A model generated the notes under the pieces. The model searched no databases and was not told where the DNA came from. It was given only the letters and a program-made list of their open reading frames with translations. The position numbers and the translations under genes are program-made. Of a stretch of DNA of 64,000 bases, positions 24,668-33,757 are shown piece after piece (positions within the stretch are counted from its first letter, which is position 1; every line of letters begins with the position of its first letter). Location: assembly GCA_020635655.1 (NCBI GenBank), contig JACJZI010000005.1, forward strand, positions 1 through 64,000, read 5' to 3'. Source of the stretch: Flavobacteriales bacterium. GTDB lineage: Bacteria > Bacteroidota > Bacteroidia > Flavobacteriales_F > PHOS-HE28.

Positions 24668-25987
24668 ATGAACATCACAGTCGTCGGCACCGGATATGTC
24701 GGGCTCGTCACGGGCACCTGTTTCGCAGAAACGGGCAACCACGTGGTCTGTGTCGACATCGATGCGAAGAAGGTGCAGAAGATGAAGGCCGGCGAAGTGC
24801 CGATCTATGAACCCCATCTGGACGTGCTCTTCGAGCGGAACATCCGCCAGGGCAGGTTGCATTTCACCACCGAGCTGGCCGATGCCATCGCCGATGCCAG
24901 GATCATCTTCCTGGCACTGCCCACACCGCCCGGCGAGGATGGCAGCGCCGACCTCAAGTACGTCCTCGGTGTGGCCGATGAGCTCGGTGGATTGATCAAC
25001 GATTACAAGGTGATCGTGGACAAGAGCACCGTGCCCGTGGGCACCGCGGAGAAGGTGCGCGATGCGATCGCCAGGCATGCCAGGGTCGATTTCGACGTGG
25101 TGAGCAACCCCGAGTTCCTGCGGGAGGGATTTGCCGTGGACGATTTCCTGAAACCGGACCGGGTGGTCGTGGGCACCAGCAGCGAACGTGCCCGCAAGGT
25201 GATGGAGGAGCTGTACAAGCCCTTCGTACGGCAGGGAAACCCGATCCTCTTCATGGACGAACGCAGCGCCGAGCTGACCAAGTACGCCGCCAACGCCTTC
25301 CTCGCCACCAAGATCACGTTCATGAACGAGATCGCGAACTTCTGCGAGATGGTGGGCGCCGACGTGGACAAGGTCCGCATCGGCATGGGCAGCGACAGCC
25401 GTATCGGCAAACGCTTCCTGTTCCCGGGCATCGGCTATGGCGGCAGTTGCTTCCCGAAGGACGTGCAGGCGCTGGCCAAGAGCGGCAACGATTCCGGCTA
25501 CAGCTTCCAGCTGATCGACAGTGTGATGCGCGTGAACGAACTGCAGAAGACCGCCCTGGTGCCCAAGATCCGCGAACATTTCGGCGGCAAGTTGAAGGGA
25601 CGGCATTTCGCCATGTGGGGACTGGCCTTCAAGCCGGACACGGACGACATCCGCGAAGCACCGGCGCTCTACATGATCGACGCCCTGTTGAAGGACGGGG
25701 CCACCATCACCGCGTTCGATCCGGAGGCGATGGCCAACGTCAGGGAAAGGGTGGGTGACGCGATCGGCTATGCGAAGGACGAGTATGATGCGCTCTCGGA
25801 CGCGGATGGGTTGATCATCTGCACGGAATGGTCCGAGTTCCGCACGCCGGACATGAAGCGGCTGAAGGGCTCGCTCAAGCAACCGCTGATCTTCGACGGC
25901 AGGAACCTCTACGATCTCGAAGTGATGCGCAGCGAAGGGTTCCACTACGTGAGCATCGGCCGTCAGGCGGTCGGAAAGAAGGCATGA
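24668..25987 (+). CDS. ugd: UDP-glucose 6-dehydrogenase
   Basis: 439 residues. It oxidises UDP-glucose to UDP-glucuronate with two NAD+. The order is Rossmann GTGYVGLVTGTCFA, ALPTPPGEDGSAD, DKSTVPVGTAE, the substrate motif SNPEFLREGFAVDDF, the catalytic Cys in GIGYGGSCFPKD and the C-terminal UDP-binding domain WGLAFKPDTDDIREAP. Its product is the substrate of the decarboxylase encoded next, whose start overlaps this stop (ATGATGA). Confidence 0.94.
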   Translation: MNITVVGTGYVGLVTGTCFAETGNHVVCVDIDAKKVQKMKAGEVPIYEPHLDVLFERNIRQGRLHFTTELADAIADARIIFLALPTPPGEDGSADLKYVLGVADELGGLINDYKVIVDKSTVPVGTAEKVRDAIARHARVDFDVVSNPEFLREGFAVDDFLKPDRVVVGTSSERARKVMEELYKPFVRQGNPILFMDERSAELTKYAANAFLATKITFMNEIANFCEMVGADVDKVRIGMGSDSRIGKRFLFPGIGYGGSCFPKDVQALAKSGNDSGYSFQLIDSVMRVNELQKTALVPKIREHFGGKLKGRHFAMWGLAFKPDTDDIREAPALYMIDALLKDGATITAFDPEAMANVRERVGDAIGYAKDEYDALSDADGLIICTEWSEFRTPDMKRLKGSLKQPLIFDGRNLYDLEVMRSEGFHYVSIGRQAVGKKA

Positions 25988-26976
25988 TGAAGGACCGTGT
26001 GCTCATCACCGGCGCGGCCGGATTCCTGGGATCGCACCTCTGCGACCGGTTCATCCGGGAGGGCTACCATGTGATCGGCATGGACAACCTGATCACCGGG
26101 CGGTTGAAGAACATCGAGCATCTGTTCAAGCTGGAGCAGTTCGAGTTCTATCACCATGACGTGAGCAAGTTCGTGCATGTGCCGGGCGCATTGAAGTACA
26201 TCCTGCACTTCGCCAGCCCGGCCAGCCCGATCGACTACCTGAAGATCCCCATCCAGACGCTCAAGGTCGGATCGCTCGGAACGCACAACCTGCTCGGCCT
26301 GGCGAAGGCCAAGGGGGCACGCATCCTGGTGGCCAGTACGAGCGAGGTCTATGGCGATCCCCAGGTGCACCCCCAGACCGAGGACTACTGGGGCCATGTG
26401 AACCCCATCGGTCCCAGAGGCGTGTACGATGAGGCGAAGCGCTTCCAGGAGGCGATCACGATGGCCTATCACACCTACCATGGGCTGGAGACCCGCATCG
26501 TGCGGATCTTCAACACGTACGGCCCCCGAATGCGCCTGAACGACGGCCGCGTGCTGCCCGCCTTCATCGGCCAGGCCCTGCGTGGCGAGGACCTCACCGT
26601 GTTCGGCGACGGCAGCCAGACCCGGAGTTTCTGCTACGTGGACGACCTGATCGAAGGCATCTATCGCCTGTTGCTCAGCGACCACGCCCGGCCGGTGAAC
26701 GTCGGGAACCCGGGCGAGATCACGATCAAGGAGTTCGCCGAGGAGATCATCAAGCTCACCGGCACCACCCAGAAGGTCGTGTACAAGCCTCTGCCGAAGG
26801 ACGATCCCATGCAGCGGCAACCGGACATCACCCTGGCCCGCAGGATCCTGGATTGGGAACCGAAGGTGAGCAGGGCCGAAGGCCTGAAGATCACCTACGA
26901 CTATTTCCGAAGCCTGACCCCCGAGGAGCTCAACGAGAAGGAGCACTACGACTTCGAGGGGTACGTGCGGAAGTGA
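25984..26976 (+). CDS. UDP-glucuronate decarboxylase (UDP-xylose synthase type)
   Basis: 330-residue extended SDR enzyme. It has an NAD-binding GAAGFLGSHL, an ASTSEVYGDP active-site Ser/Thr segment, a catalytic YDEAKR (Y-x-x-x-K), IFNTYGPRM and RSFCYVDDLIEG. The GPRGVYDEAKR context is that of UXS enzymes, converting UDP-glucuronate to UDP-xylose through a 4-keto intermediate. The dehydrogenase immediately upstream supplies the substrate. Two adjacent ATG codons (25984, 25987) are possible starts. Confidence 0.9.
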   Translation: MMKDRVLITGAAGFLGSHLCDRFIREGYHVIGMDNLITGRLKNIEHLFKLEQFEFYHHDVSKFVHVPGALKYILHFASPASPIDYLKIPIQTLKVGSLGTHNLLGLAKAKGARILVASTSEVYGDPQVHPQTEDYWGHVNPIGPRGVYDEAKRFQEAITMAYHTYHGLETRIVRIFNTYGPRMRLNDGRVLPAFIGQALRGEDLTVFGDGSQTRSFCYVDDLIEGIYRLLLSDHARPVNVGNPGEITIKEFAEEIIKLTGTTQKVVYKPLPKDDPMQRQPDITLARRILDWEPKVSRAEGLKITYDYFRSLTPEELNEKEHYDFEGYVRK

Positions 26977-27006
26977 CCGGGGCATCCCGTCTCCCCGCCG
27001 ATCAGG

Positions 27007-27014
27007 TACCTTCG
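27007..27014 (+). promoter_or_regulatory. Internal -7 box in the sugar cluster (TACCTTCG)
   Basis: TACCTTCG 52 nt before the WbpD-like start, in the 89-nt gap that divides the ugd-uxs part from the wbpD-wbpB-wbpA part. It suggests that the second half can be transcribed separately. Confidence 0.4.
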
Positions 27015-27045
27015 CGCTCCCGTTCAACGCCGCATGTGCCATTGC

Positions 27046-27069
27046 GCACGTGGGCACTTGGGCACATGG
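27046..27069 (+). repeat. Three tandem GCACnTGG octamers over the wbpD-like start
   Basis: Three perfect back-to-back copies of GCAC-n-TGG, with n = G, T and A. The ATG of the WbpD-like gene is part of the third copy. A related, partly inverted cluster precedes the Ppx gene at 61901-61953. Confidence 0.7.
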
Positions 27070-27638
27070 ACTTTCAGGCACATCCCACCGCCGTCATCGA
27101 CGAAGGCTGCACCATCGGCGCCGGCACCCGCATCTGGCATTTCAGCCATGTGATGGGCGGTTGTACCATCGGGCGCAATTGCAACATCGGCCAGAACGTG
27201 GTGGTGAGCCCGGAGGTGGTACTGGGTGACAATGTGAAGGTGCAGAACAACGTGAGCATCTATACCGGCGTGGTCTGCGAGGACGATGTCTTCCTGGGAC
27301 CCTCCATGGTCTTCACCAACGTGGTGAACCCCCGTAGCGCCGTCAACAGGAGGGGTGAATACCTTCGCACTCTGGTGAAAAAGGGAGCCACCATCGGGGC
27401 CAATGCCACCATCGTATGCGGTCATGACATCGGCGAATATGCCTTCATCGGTGCGGGTGCGGTGGTCACGAAGGAGGTGTTGCCATATGCCTTGATGGTG
27501 GGGAATCCCGCCCGTCGCACAGGCTGGATGAGCGAATACGGTCACAAGCTCGTGTTCGACACCAGGGGGGAGGCGGCGTGTCCGGAAAGCGGGCAACGCT
27601 ACCGGCTGGCGGACCAACAGGTGACCCGGATCGCATGA
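27066..27638 (+). CDS. UDP-3-amino-glucuronate N-acetyltransferase, WbpD-like
   Basis: 190-residue left-handed beta-helix acyltransferase. Hexapeptide repeats start at DEGCTIGAGTRIWHFSHV and run to NATIVCGHDIGEYAFIGAGAVVTK, and the loop TNVVNPRSAVNRR is typical of the WbpD/WlbB type that acetylates the 3-amino group of UDP-GlcNAc(3N)A. The unusually long and Cys-containing tail after PARRTGW is rubredoxin-free. The ATG at 27066 is embedded in a short repeat. It overlaps the oxidoreductase start (ATGA). Confidence 0.87.
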   Translation: MDFQAHPTAVIDEGCTIGAGTRIWHFSHVMGGCTIGRNCNIGQNVVVSPEVVLGDNVKVQNNVSIYTGVVCEDDVFLGPSMVFTNVVNPRSAVNRRGEYLRTLVKKGATIGANATIVCGHDIGEYAFIGAGAVVTKEVLPYALMVGNPARRTGWMSEYGHKLVFDTRGEAACPESGQRYRLADQQVTRIA

Positions 27639-28681
27639 ACAGGGTCATGTCCTCTGAAGGGAAGGTGAAGTTCGCCGTGGTAGGCTGCGGGCACATCGGC
27701 CGGCGCCACGCGGAGATGATCCGAAGGCATCCCGAGGCCGAGCTGTTGGCCATTTGCGACGTGCGTTCACGCGAGGAGCTCGGCCGCGATCTGCCGGACG
27801 TCCCCCTCTACGGCGACCTGAAGGAGATGCTCGCCGCCGTCCCCGACATCGAGGTCATCAATGTGTGCACGCCCAACGGGCTCCACGCCCCGCACAGCCT
27901 GGTGGCCCTGGACCACCGCAAGCATGTGGTGTGCGAGAAGCCGATGGCCTTGACGAAGGCGAGCTGCGAGCAGGTGATCGCCAGGGCGATGCAGGTGCAC
28001 CGTACCGTGTTCGGCGTGATGCAGAACCGCTACAGCCCGCCCAGTCAATGGATCAAGGGCGTGGTGGACCAGGGTCTGCTCGGCGACATCCGCATCGTGC
28101 AGCTCAACTGCTACTGGAACCGTGATGCGCGCTACTACAAGCAAGGGGGGTGGAAGGGCACGAAGGACCTCGATGGGGGCACGCTCTTCACGCAGTTCAG
28201 CCATTTCATCGACATCATGTACTGGTTGTTCGGTGACATCACCGACATTCAGGGGAAGTTCGCCGATTTCGCGCATCAGGACCTGACCGATTTCGAGGAC
28301 AGCGGGCTGGTCGGTTTCCGGTTCGTCGACGGCGGCCTGGGCGGCCTGAACTACAGCACCGCCGTGTGGGACCAGAACCTGGAGAGCAGCATGACCATCA
28401 TCGGCTCCAAAGGCAGCGTCAAGATCGGCGGGCAGTACATGGACAAGGTGGAGTACTGTCACATCCAGGACTACACCATGCCGGAACTGGCCCCCACCAA
28501 TCCCGCCAACGACTATGGCGCCTACAAGGGCAGCGCGAACAATCACGGCTTCATCATCGAGAACGTGGTCGATACCCTCAAGGGCCGCAACATCATGACC
28601 ACGAACGCCCTGGAGGGCATGAAGGTGGTCGAGATCATCGAACGCATTTACAGGAAAAGAGATGAGCAGCTTGTACGATAG
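27635..28681 (+). CDS. Gfo/Idh/MocA oxidoreductase, WbpB-like
   Basis: 348-residue NAD-dependent sugar oxidoreductase. It has Rossmann VVGCGHIGRRHAEM, VCTPNGLHAPHSL and VCEKPMAL (catalytic Lys), a YYKQGGWKGTKDLDGGTLFTQFSHFIDI substrate segment and a C-terminal alpha/beta dimer domain. WbpB/WlbA enzymes oxidise UDP-GlcNAcA at C3 to the 3-keto sugar, and the flanking genes supply the preceding (WbpA) and following (WbpE, WbpD) steps. It overlaps the next gene by 20 nt. Confidence 0.88.
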   Translation: MNRVMSSEGKVKFAVVGCGHIGRRHAEMIRRHPEAELLAICDVRSREELGRDLPDVPLYGDLKEMLAAVPDIEVINVCTPNGLHAPHSLVALDHRKHVVCEKPMALTKASCEQVIARAMQVHRTVFGVMQNRYSPPSQWIKGVVDQGLLGDIRIVQLNCYWNRDARYYKQGGWKGTKDLDGGTLFTQFSHFIDIMYWLFGDITDIQGKFADFAHQDLTDFEDSGLVGFRFVDGGLGGLNYSTAVWDQNLESSMTIIGSKGSVKIGGQYMDKVEYCHIQDYTMPELAPTNPANDYGAYKGSANNHGFIIENVVDTLKGRNIMTTNALEGMKVVEIIERIYRKRDEQLVR

Positions 28682-29960
28682 GTTGGTGCGGAAGGAGGCG
28701 AAGCTCGCGGTGATCGGGCTGGGATACGTGGGCCTTCCCATCGCCCTGGCATTCGCAAGGAGGATCAAGGTGGTGGGGTTCGACATCAATCAGAAGCGGG
28801 TTGACATGATGCGACGGGGCGAGGATCCGAGCAACGAGCTGCCTGCATCCGAGTTCAAGGGTTGCGATATCCACTTCACGGCCGATCTGGAGGACCTGAG
28901 GGACGTCGAGTTCTTCATCGTGGCCGTGCCCACACCGATCGACCAGCAGAACATCCCCGACCTGGGGCCCCTGCTCGGAGCCACCCGCACGGTGGGCCAG
29001 GTATTGAAGAAGGGTGACCACGTCGTGTACGAGAGCACGGTCTATCCCGGCTGTACCGAGGAGGACTGTGTGCCTCTGCTGGAGCGTCTGAGCGGCCTGA
29101 ACTACATCCGGGATTTCAAGGTGGGCTACAGCCCGGAGCGCATCAACCCCGGCGACAAGGAGCACACGCTGGCCAGCATCATCAAAGTAAGCAGCGGCTG
29201 CGATCCGGAGAGCGCCGAGACCATCGCGAAGGTGTATGAACTGGTCGTGACGGCCGGTGTGCATCGCGCCAGCAGCATCAAGGTGGCCGAGGCCGCCAAG
29301 ATCATCGAGAACACGCAGCGCGACGTCAACATCGCGCTGACCAACGAACTCTCCATCATCTTCAACCGCATGGGCATCAACACGTACGATGTCCTTGAGG
29401 CGGCCGGAACAAAATGGAACTTCCTCAAGTTCCAACCGGGTCTGGTGGGCGGTCATTGCATCGGCGTGGATCCCTACTACCTGGTATACAAGGCCAAGGA
29501 GCTGGGCTATCATGCACAGATCATCGATAGTGGTCGGTACGTGAACGACAGCATGGGAGGTTATGTGGCCAAACAGACCGTGAAGAAGATCATCGCGGCC
29601 GGCACCAATCCCGCCGATGCCCGCGTGCTGGTGATGGGCGCCACTTTCAAGGAGAACGTCACCGACATCCGCAACAGCAAGGTGGCCGATGTGGTGAAGG
29701 AACTGAATAGCTTCAGTTGCCTCGTGGACGTCACCGACCCGCACGCCGATGCCGATGAAGTGGAGCACGAATATGGATACACGCTGGCCTCCGAGGTGAA
29801 AGGCCCGTACGATGCCATCATCGTTGCGGTGAACCACAGCGAATACACCGAGAAGGACGAGGCCTGGTTCAAGGGCATGCTGAAACCGAAGGGCGTGCTG
29901 GTGGACCTGAAAGGCGTGTTCAGGAAGAAGATCAAGGACCTGACCTATTGGAGCTTGTGA
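28662..29960 (+). CDS. UDP-N-acetylglucosamine 6-dehydrogenase, WbpA/TviB-like
   Basis: 432-residue nucleotide-sugar dehydrogenase. It has GLGYVGLPIALAFA, VAVPTPIDQQNIPDL, YESTVYPGCTEEDC, SPERINPGDKEHTL, KWNFLKFQPGLVGGHCIGVDPYYL with the catalytic Cys, and GATFKENVTDIRNS. The SPERINPGD and GGHCIGVDPYY motifs mark the branch acting on UDP-HexNAc (WbpA, WecC, TviB) rather than on UDP-glucose. In this cluster it probably makes UDP-GlcNAcA for the WbpB/E/D enzymes. UDP-GalNAc as substrate cannot be excluded. Confidence 0.88.
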   Translation: MSSLYDRLVRKEAKLAVIGLGYVGLPIALAFARRIKVVGFDINQKRVDMMRRGEDPSNELPASEFKGCDIHFTADLEDLRDVEFFIVAVPTPIDQQNIPDLGPLLGATRTVGQVLKKGDHVVYESTVYPGCTEEDCVPLLERLSGLNYIRDFKVGYSPERINPGDKEHTLASIIKVSSGCDPESAETIAKVYELVVTAGVHRASSIKVAEAAKIIENTQRDVNIALTNELSIIFNRMGINTYDVLEAAGTKWNFLKFQPGLVGGHCIGVDPYYLVYKAKELGYHAQIIDSGRYVNDSMGGYVAKQTVKKIIAAGTNPADARVLVMGATFKENVTDIRNSKVADVVKELNSFSCLVDVTDPHADADEVEHEYGYTLASEVKGPYDAIIVAVNHSEYTEKDEAWFKGMLKPKGVLVDLKGVFRKKIKDLTYWSL

Positions 29961-30044
29961 ACCGGACCAACGATGGATACGGACGGCCTTGCGGACCTCC
30001 TCGGATATGGCATCCGGGTCCATCCGACATGATCCGTGGTTGAA

Positions 30045-31106
30045 ATGGCGCAGACCCGAAGCATCCTGATCACCGGCGGTGCCGGCTTCATCGGCAGCCA
30101 CGTGGTGCGACGCTTCGTCACGAAGTATCCGCAGTACCGCATCGTCAACCTGGACGCGCTCACCTACGCGGGCAACCTGGAGAACCTCCGCGACATCGAG
30201 GCTTCAGCGAACTACACCTTTGTGAAGGGCGACATTCGGGATGTTGGGTTGTTGGGGAAGCTGTTCACGGTACACGCGATCGATGGCGTCATCCATCTCG
30301 CCGCCGAAAGTCACGTGGACCGCAGCATTACGGACCCCATGGCCTTCGTCAGCACGAACGTCATCGGTACGGTGACGCTGTTGAACGCGGCGCGTGATGC
30401 ATGGAAGGGCGTATCCACGGGAAAGCGCTTCTACCACGTGAGCACGGACGAGGTCTACGGTTCGCTTCAAGACGACGGCTTCTTCACGGAGCGGACGCCC
30501 TATGCCCCGCAGAGCCCCTACAGCGCCAGCAAGGCCGCCAGCGACCATTTCGTGCGGGCCTACGGCAACACGTACAAGCTGCCGTTCGTGCTCACCAATT
30601 GCAGCAACAACTACGGCAGCCACCACTTCCCGGAGAAGTTGATCCCCCTCATGATCAACAACATCCGCACGAACAAGCCGCTCCCCGTGTACGGCAAGGG
30701 CGAGAACGTACGCGACTGGCTCTGGGTGGAGGACCACGCGGCCGCCATCGATACCGTGTTCCACAATGGGGTGGACGGTGAGACCTACAACATCGGCGGC
30801 CACAACGAGTGGAGGAACATCGATCTCGTGAAGTTGCTCTGCGCCATCATGGACCGGAAGCTCGACCGTCCGATCGGGGAGAGCGCCGAGCTCATCACCT
30901 ATGTGACGGACCGCGCGGGACACGACCTGCGGTACGCCATAGACGCAGGCAAGATCGAGCGCGAGTTGGGCTGGAGGCCCAGTATCACCTTCGAGGAGGG
31001 ATTGGAACGGACCGTGGATTGGTACCTGGCCAACACCGCCTGGCTGGACCATGTGACCAGCGGTACCTATCGCCATTACTACGAGGAACAGTATTCCAAA
31101 CGTTGA
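30045..31106 (+). CDS. rfbB: dTDP-glucose 4,6-dehydratase
   Basis: 353-residue SDR enzyme of dTDP-sugar synthesis. It has GGAGFIGSHVVRRF, the family-specific LDALTYAGNLENL, HLAAESHVDRSI, the STDEVYGSL active-site segment, the catalytic YSASKAASDH and RDWLWVEDHAAAI. It supplies dTDP-4-keto-6-deoxyglucose for rhamnose or amino-deoxy sugars, but rmlA, rmlC and rmlD are not in the window. An in-frame GTG at 30036 exists; ATG 30045 is preferred. The gene ends 1 nt before the phosphatase gene. Confidence 0.94.
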   Translation: MAQTRSILITGGAGFIGSHVVRRFVTKYPQYRIVNLDALTYAGNLENLRDIEASANYTFVKGDIRDVGLLGKLFTVHAIDGVIHLAAESHVDRSITDPMAFVSTNVIGTVTLLNAARDAWKGVSTGKRFYHVSTDEVYGSLQDDGFFTERTPYAPQSPYSASKAASDHFVRAYGNTYKLPFVLTNCSNNYGSHHFPEKLIPLMINNIRTNKPLPVYGKGENVRDWLWVEDHAAAIDTVFHNGVDGETYNIGGHNEWRNIDLVKLLCAIMDRKLDRPIGESAELITYVTDRAGHDLRYAIDAGKIERELGWRPSITFEEGLERTVDWYLANTAWLDHVTSGTYRHYYEEQYSKR

Positions 31107-31107
31107 G

Positions 31108-31857
31108 ATGGGATTGTTCAGGAGGTTGTTCGGACCGGGTCGGTCGGCGCTCCCGCCGGCCGACCTCAGCGTGCTCAGGTGCGACGTGCATTCGCATTTC
31201 ATCCCCGGCATCGATGACGGAGCACCGACCTTGGAGGCCAGCATGGAACTGCTCCGCGCCATGGTCGATCTCGGCTTTGAAAAGGTGATCACCACGCCGC
31301 ACAGCATGGCCGACGGTTATCGGAATACGCCGGAGATCATCCTGGGCGGGTTGAGGAAGGTGCAGGAGGAGGTCGCGCGGCTCGGTATCCCGATCAAGGT
31401 GGATGCGGCCGCTGAATACTACCTGGACCATGCGCTTGAGCAGGCGATCTCAGAGAAACGCGTGCTCACCTTCGGTGACCGCCTGCTGTTGTTCGAACTG
31501 CCGTTCATCAGCGAACCGGTCATCCTGCTCAATGTCATCTTCGAGATGCAGACCCAGGGCTATCGACCCGTACTGGCCCACCCCGAACGCTATGGGTTCT
31601 GGCATGCGGAGTTCAGCAAGTACGAGCGCCTGAAGGAAAGGGGGGTGTTGTTCCAATTGAACACGGTGGCCCTTTCCGGCGCGTACGGCCCTGCATGCCG
31701 TAGGACGGCGGAAAGGCTCGTCGATGCTGGTCACTACGAGCTGCTGGGCAGTGACTGCCACCATATGGGCCATATCGAGGCGATCAAGGCCGCAAGGACG
31801 GAGCCCTACCTGCACAAGTTGCTGGACAGCGGCAAGCTGCTGAACCCGAGCCTTTGA
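31108..31857 (+). CDS. CpsB/CapC-type tyrosine-protein phosphatase (PHP domain)
   Basis: 249-residue metal-dependent phosphatase. Metal ligands are in CDVHSHFIPGIDDGAP, the ITTPHSM loop, AAEYYLD, VLAHPERY and GSDCHHMG. CpsB/YwqE enzymes dephosphorylate BY-type tyrosine kinases that control polysaccharide polymerisation. No such kinase is in the window. Placement straight after the nucleotide-sugar genes fits a regulator of capsule or exopolysaccharide export. Confidence 0.88.
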   Translation: MGLFRRLFGPGRSALPPADLSVLRCDVHSHFIPGIDDGAPTLEASMELLRAMVDLGFEKVITTPHSMADGYRNTPEIILGGLRKVQEEVARLGIPIKVDAAAEYYLDHALEQAISEKRVLTFGDRLLLFELPFISEPVILLNVIFEMQTQGYRPVLAHPERYGFWHAEFSKYERLKERGVLFQLNTVALSGAYGPACRRTAERLVDAGHYELLGSDCHHMGHIEAIKAARTEPYLHKLLDSGKLLNPSL

Positions 31858-31920
31858 GTTGTCGGTCGAACGTTGGATGGACCGCCGTTCAACCTTCAAC
31901 CACCTTCTGCTTCCGGCCGC

Positions 31921-33234
<1,314 letters not shown>

Positions 33235-33254
33235 TTTTGGTTGTATTGGGCGTG

Positions 33255-33262
33255 CGAAGTTA
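33255..33262 (-). promoter_or_regulatory. -7 box before ahcY (TAACTTCG)
   Basis: Minus-strand TAACTTCG, 20 nt upstream of the ahcY ATG, inside the in-frame region excluded from the coding sequence; this supports the shorter start. Confidence 0.4.
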
Positions 33263-33303
33263 GGCAGTTGCTTGGTGGGACGCTCGATATCCGGCACCCA
33301 ATG

Positions 33304-33335
33304 ACGAAGGCCGTTCCGAAAGGAACGGCCTTCGT
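33304..33335 (-). terminator. Hairpin terminator after the large T9SS surface-protein gene
   Basis: Perfect 14-bp inverted repeat (ACGAAGGCCGTTCC / its complement) with a GAAA loop, 20 nt past the stop of the surface-protein gene and before the ahcY promoter. There is no long U tract, so a hairpin-only terminator is inferred. Confidence 0.7.
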
Positions 33336-33355
33336 TGCTTACAAAGGATGTCCGG

Positions 33356-33757
33356 TCACTCGATGACCACGCGATCGGAGAGCTGTGATCCGTCGGCGGT
33401 CACGATGATGGTGTAGAGCCCTGCGGCCATTCCACGGTCGAGCTGGAGCTGCTGTTGCAGCTTGTCGCCCTCGGTGGAGAGCTGCTGGGCGTACACCTGT
33501 TGCCCCATGGCGTTGTACAGGTCGATCTGCACATGGTGCATTCCTTCACCCAACTGGTCGAGGTCCACGAAGAGGAGCCCGGTGCGGTTGGGGTTGGGAT
33601 AGACACTGAGCGCGGCACCGTTCGGCAGATCGATCAGGTTGCGCTGACCAATGGGCGAATTGAGCCGGACGCGGCAGGCCGGGCCGAAATCGGTGTAGTT
33701 GCCACCGATCAGCGCACGCACCCGGACGTTGAGGTCGAGGTCGGCAGGTACCGGGAG
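33356..33757 (-). pseudogene. Detached T9SS sorting domain of the upstream surface-protein gene
   Basis: This frame encodes VPADLDLNVRVRALIGGNY, the YPNPNRTGLLFVDLDQ start of a T9SS type A sorting domain and its end SDRVVIE. It is nearly identical to the C-terminus of the intact paralogue at 42525-45515. It is out of frame with the body at 33709-37722 because the sequence reads GG at 33757-33758 where the paralogue has GGG (42926-42928). Restoring one G would give a single protein of about 1450 residues ending at 33356. Confidence 0.85.

Noticed and set aside
24623..25945. 440-codon minus-strand frame over the UDP-glucose dehydrogenase
   Set aside because: Shadow of the codon-position GC bias in ugd; no protein features, while the plus-strand product is clear.
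29961..30044. 84-nt gap checked for a tRNA
   Set aside because: No TTC-loop motif, anticodon stem or CCA-like end can be folded; all other gaps were also negative for tRNA.
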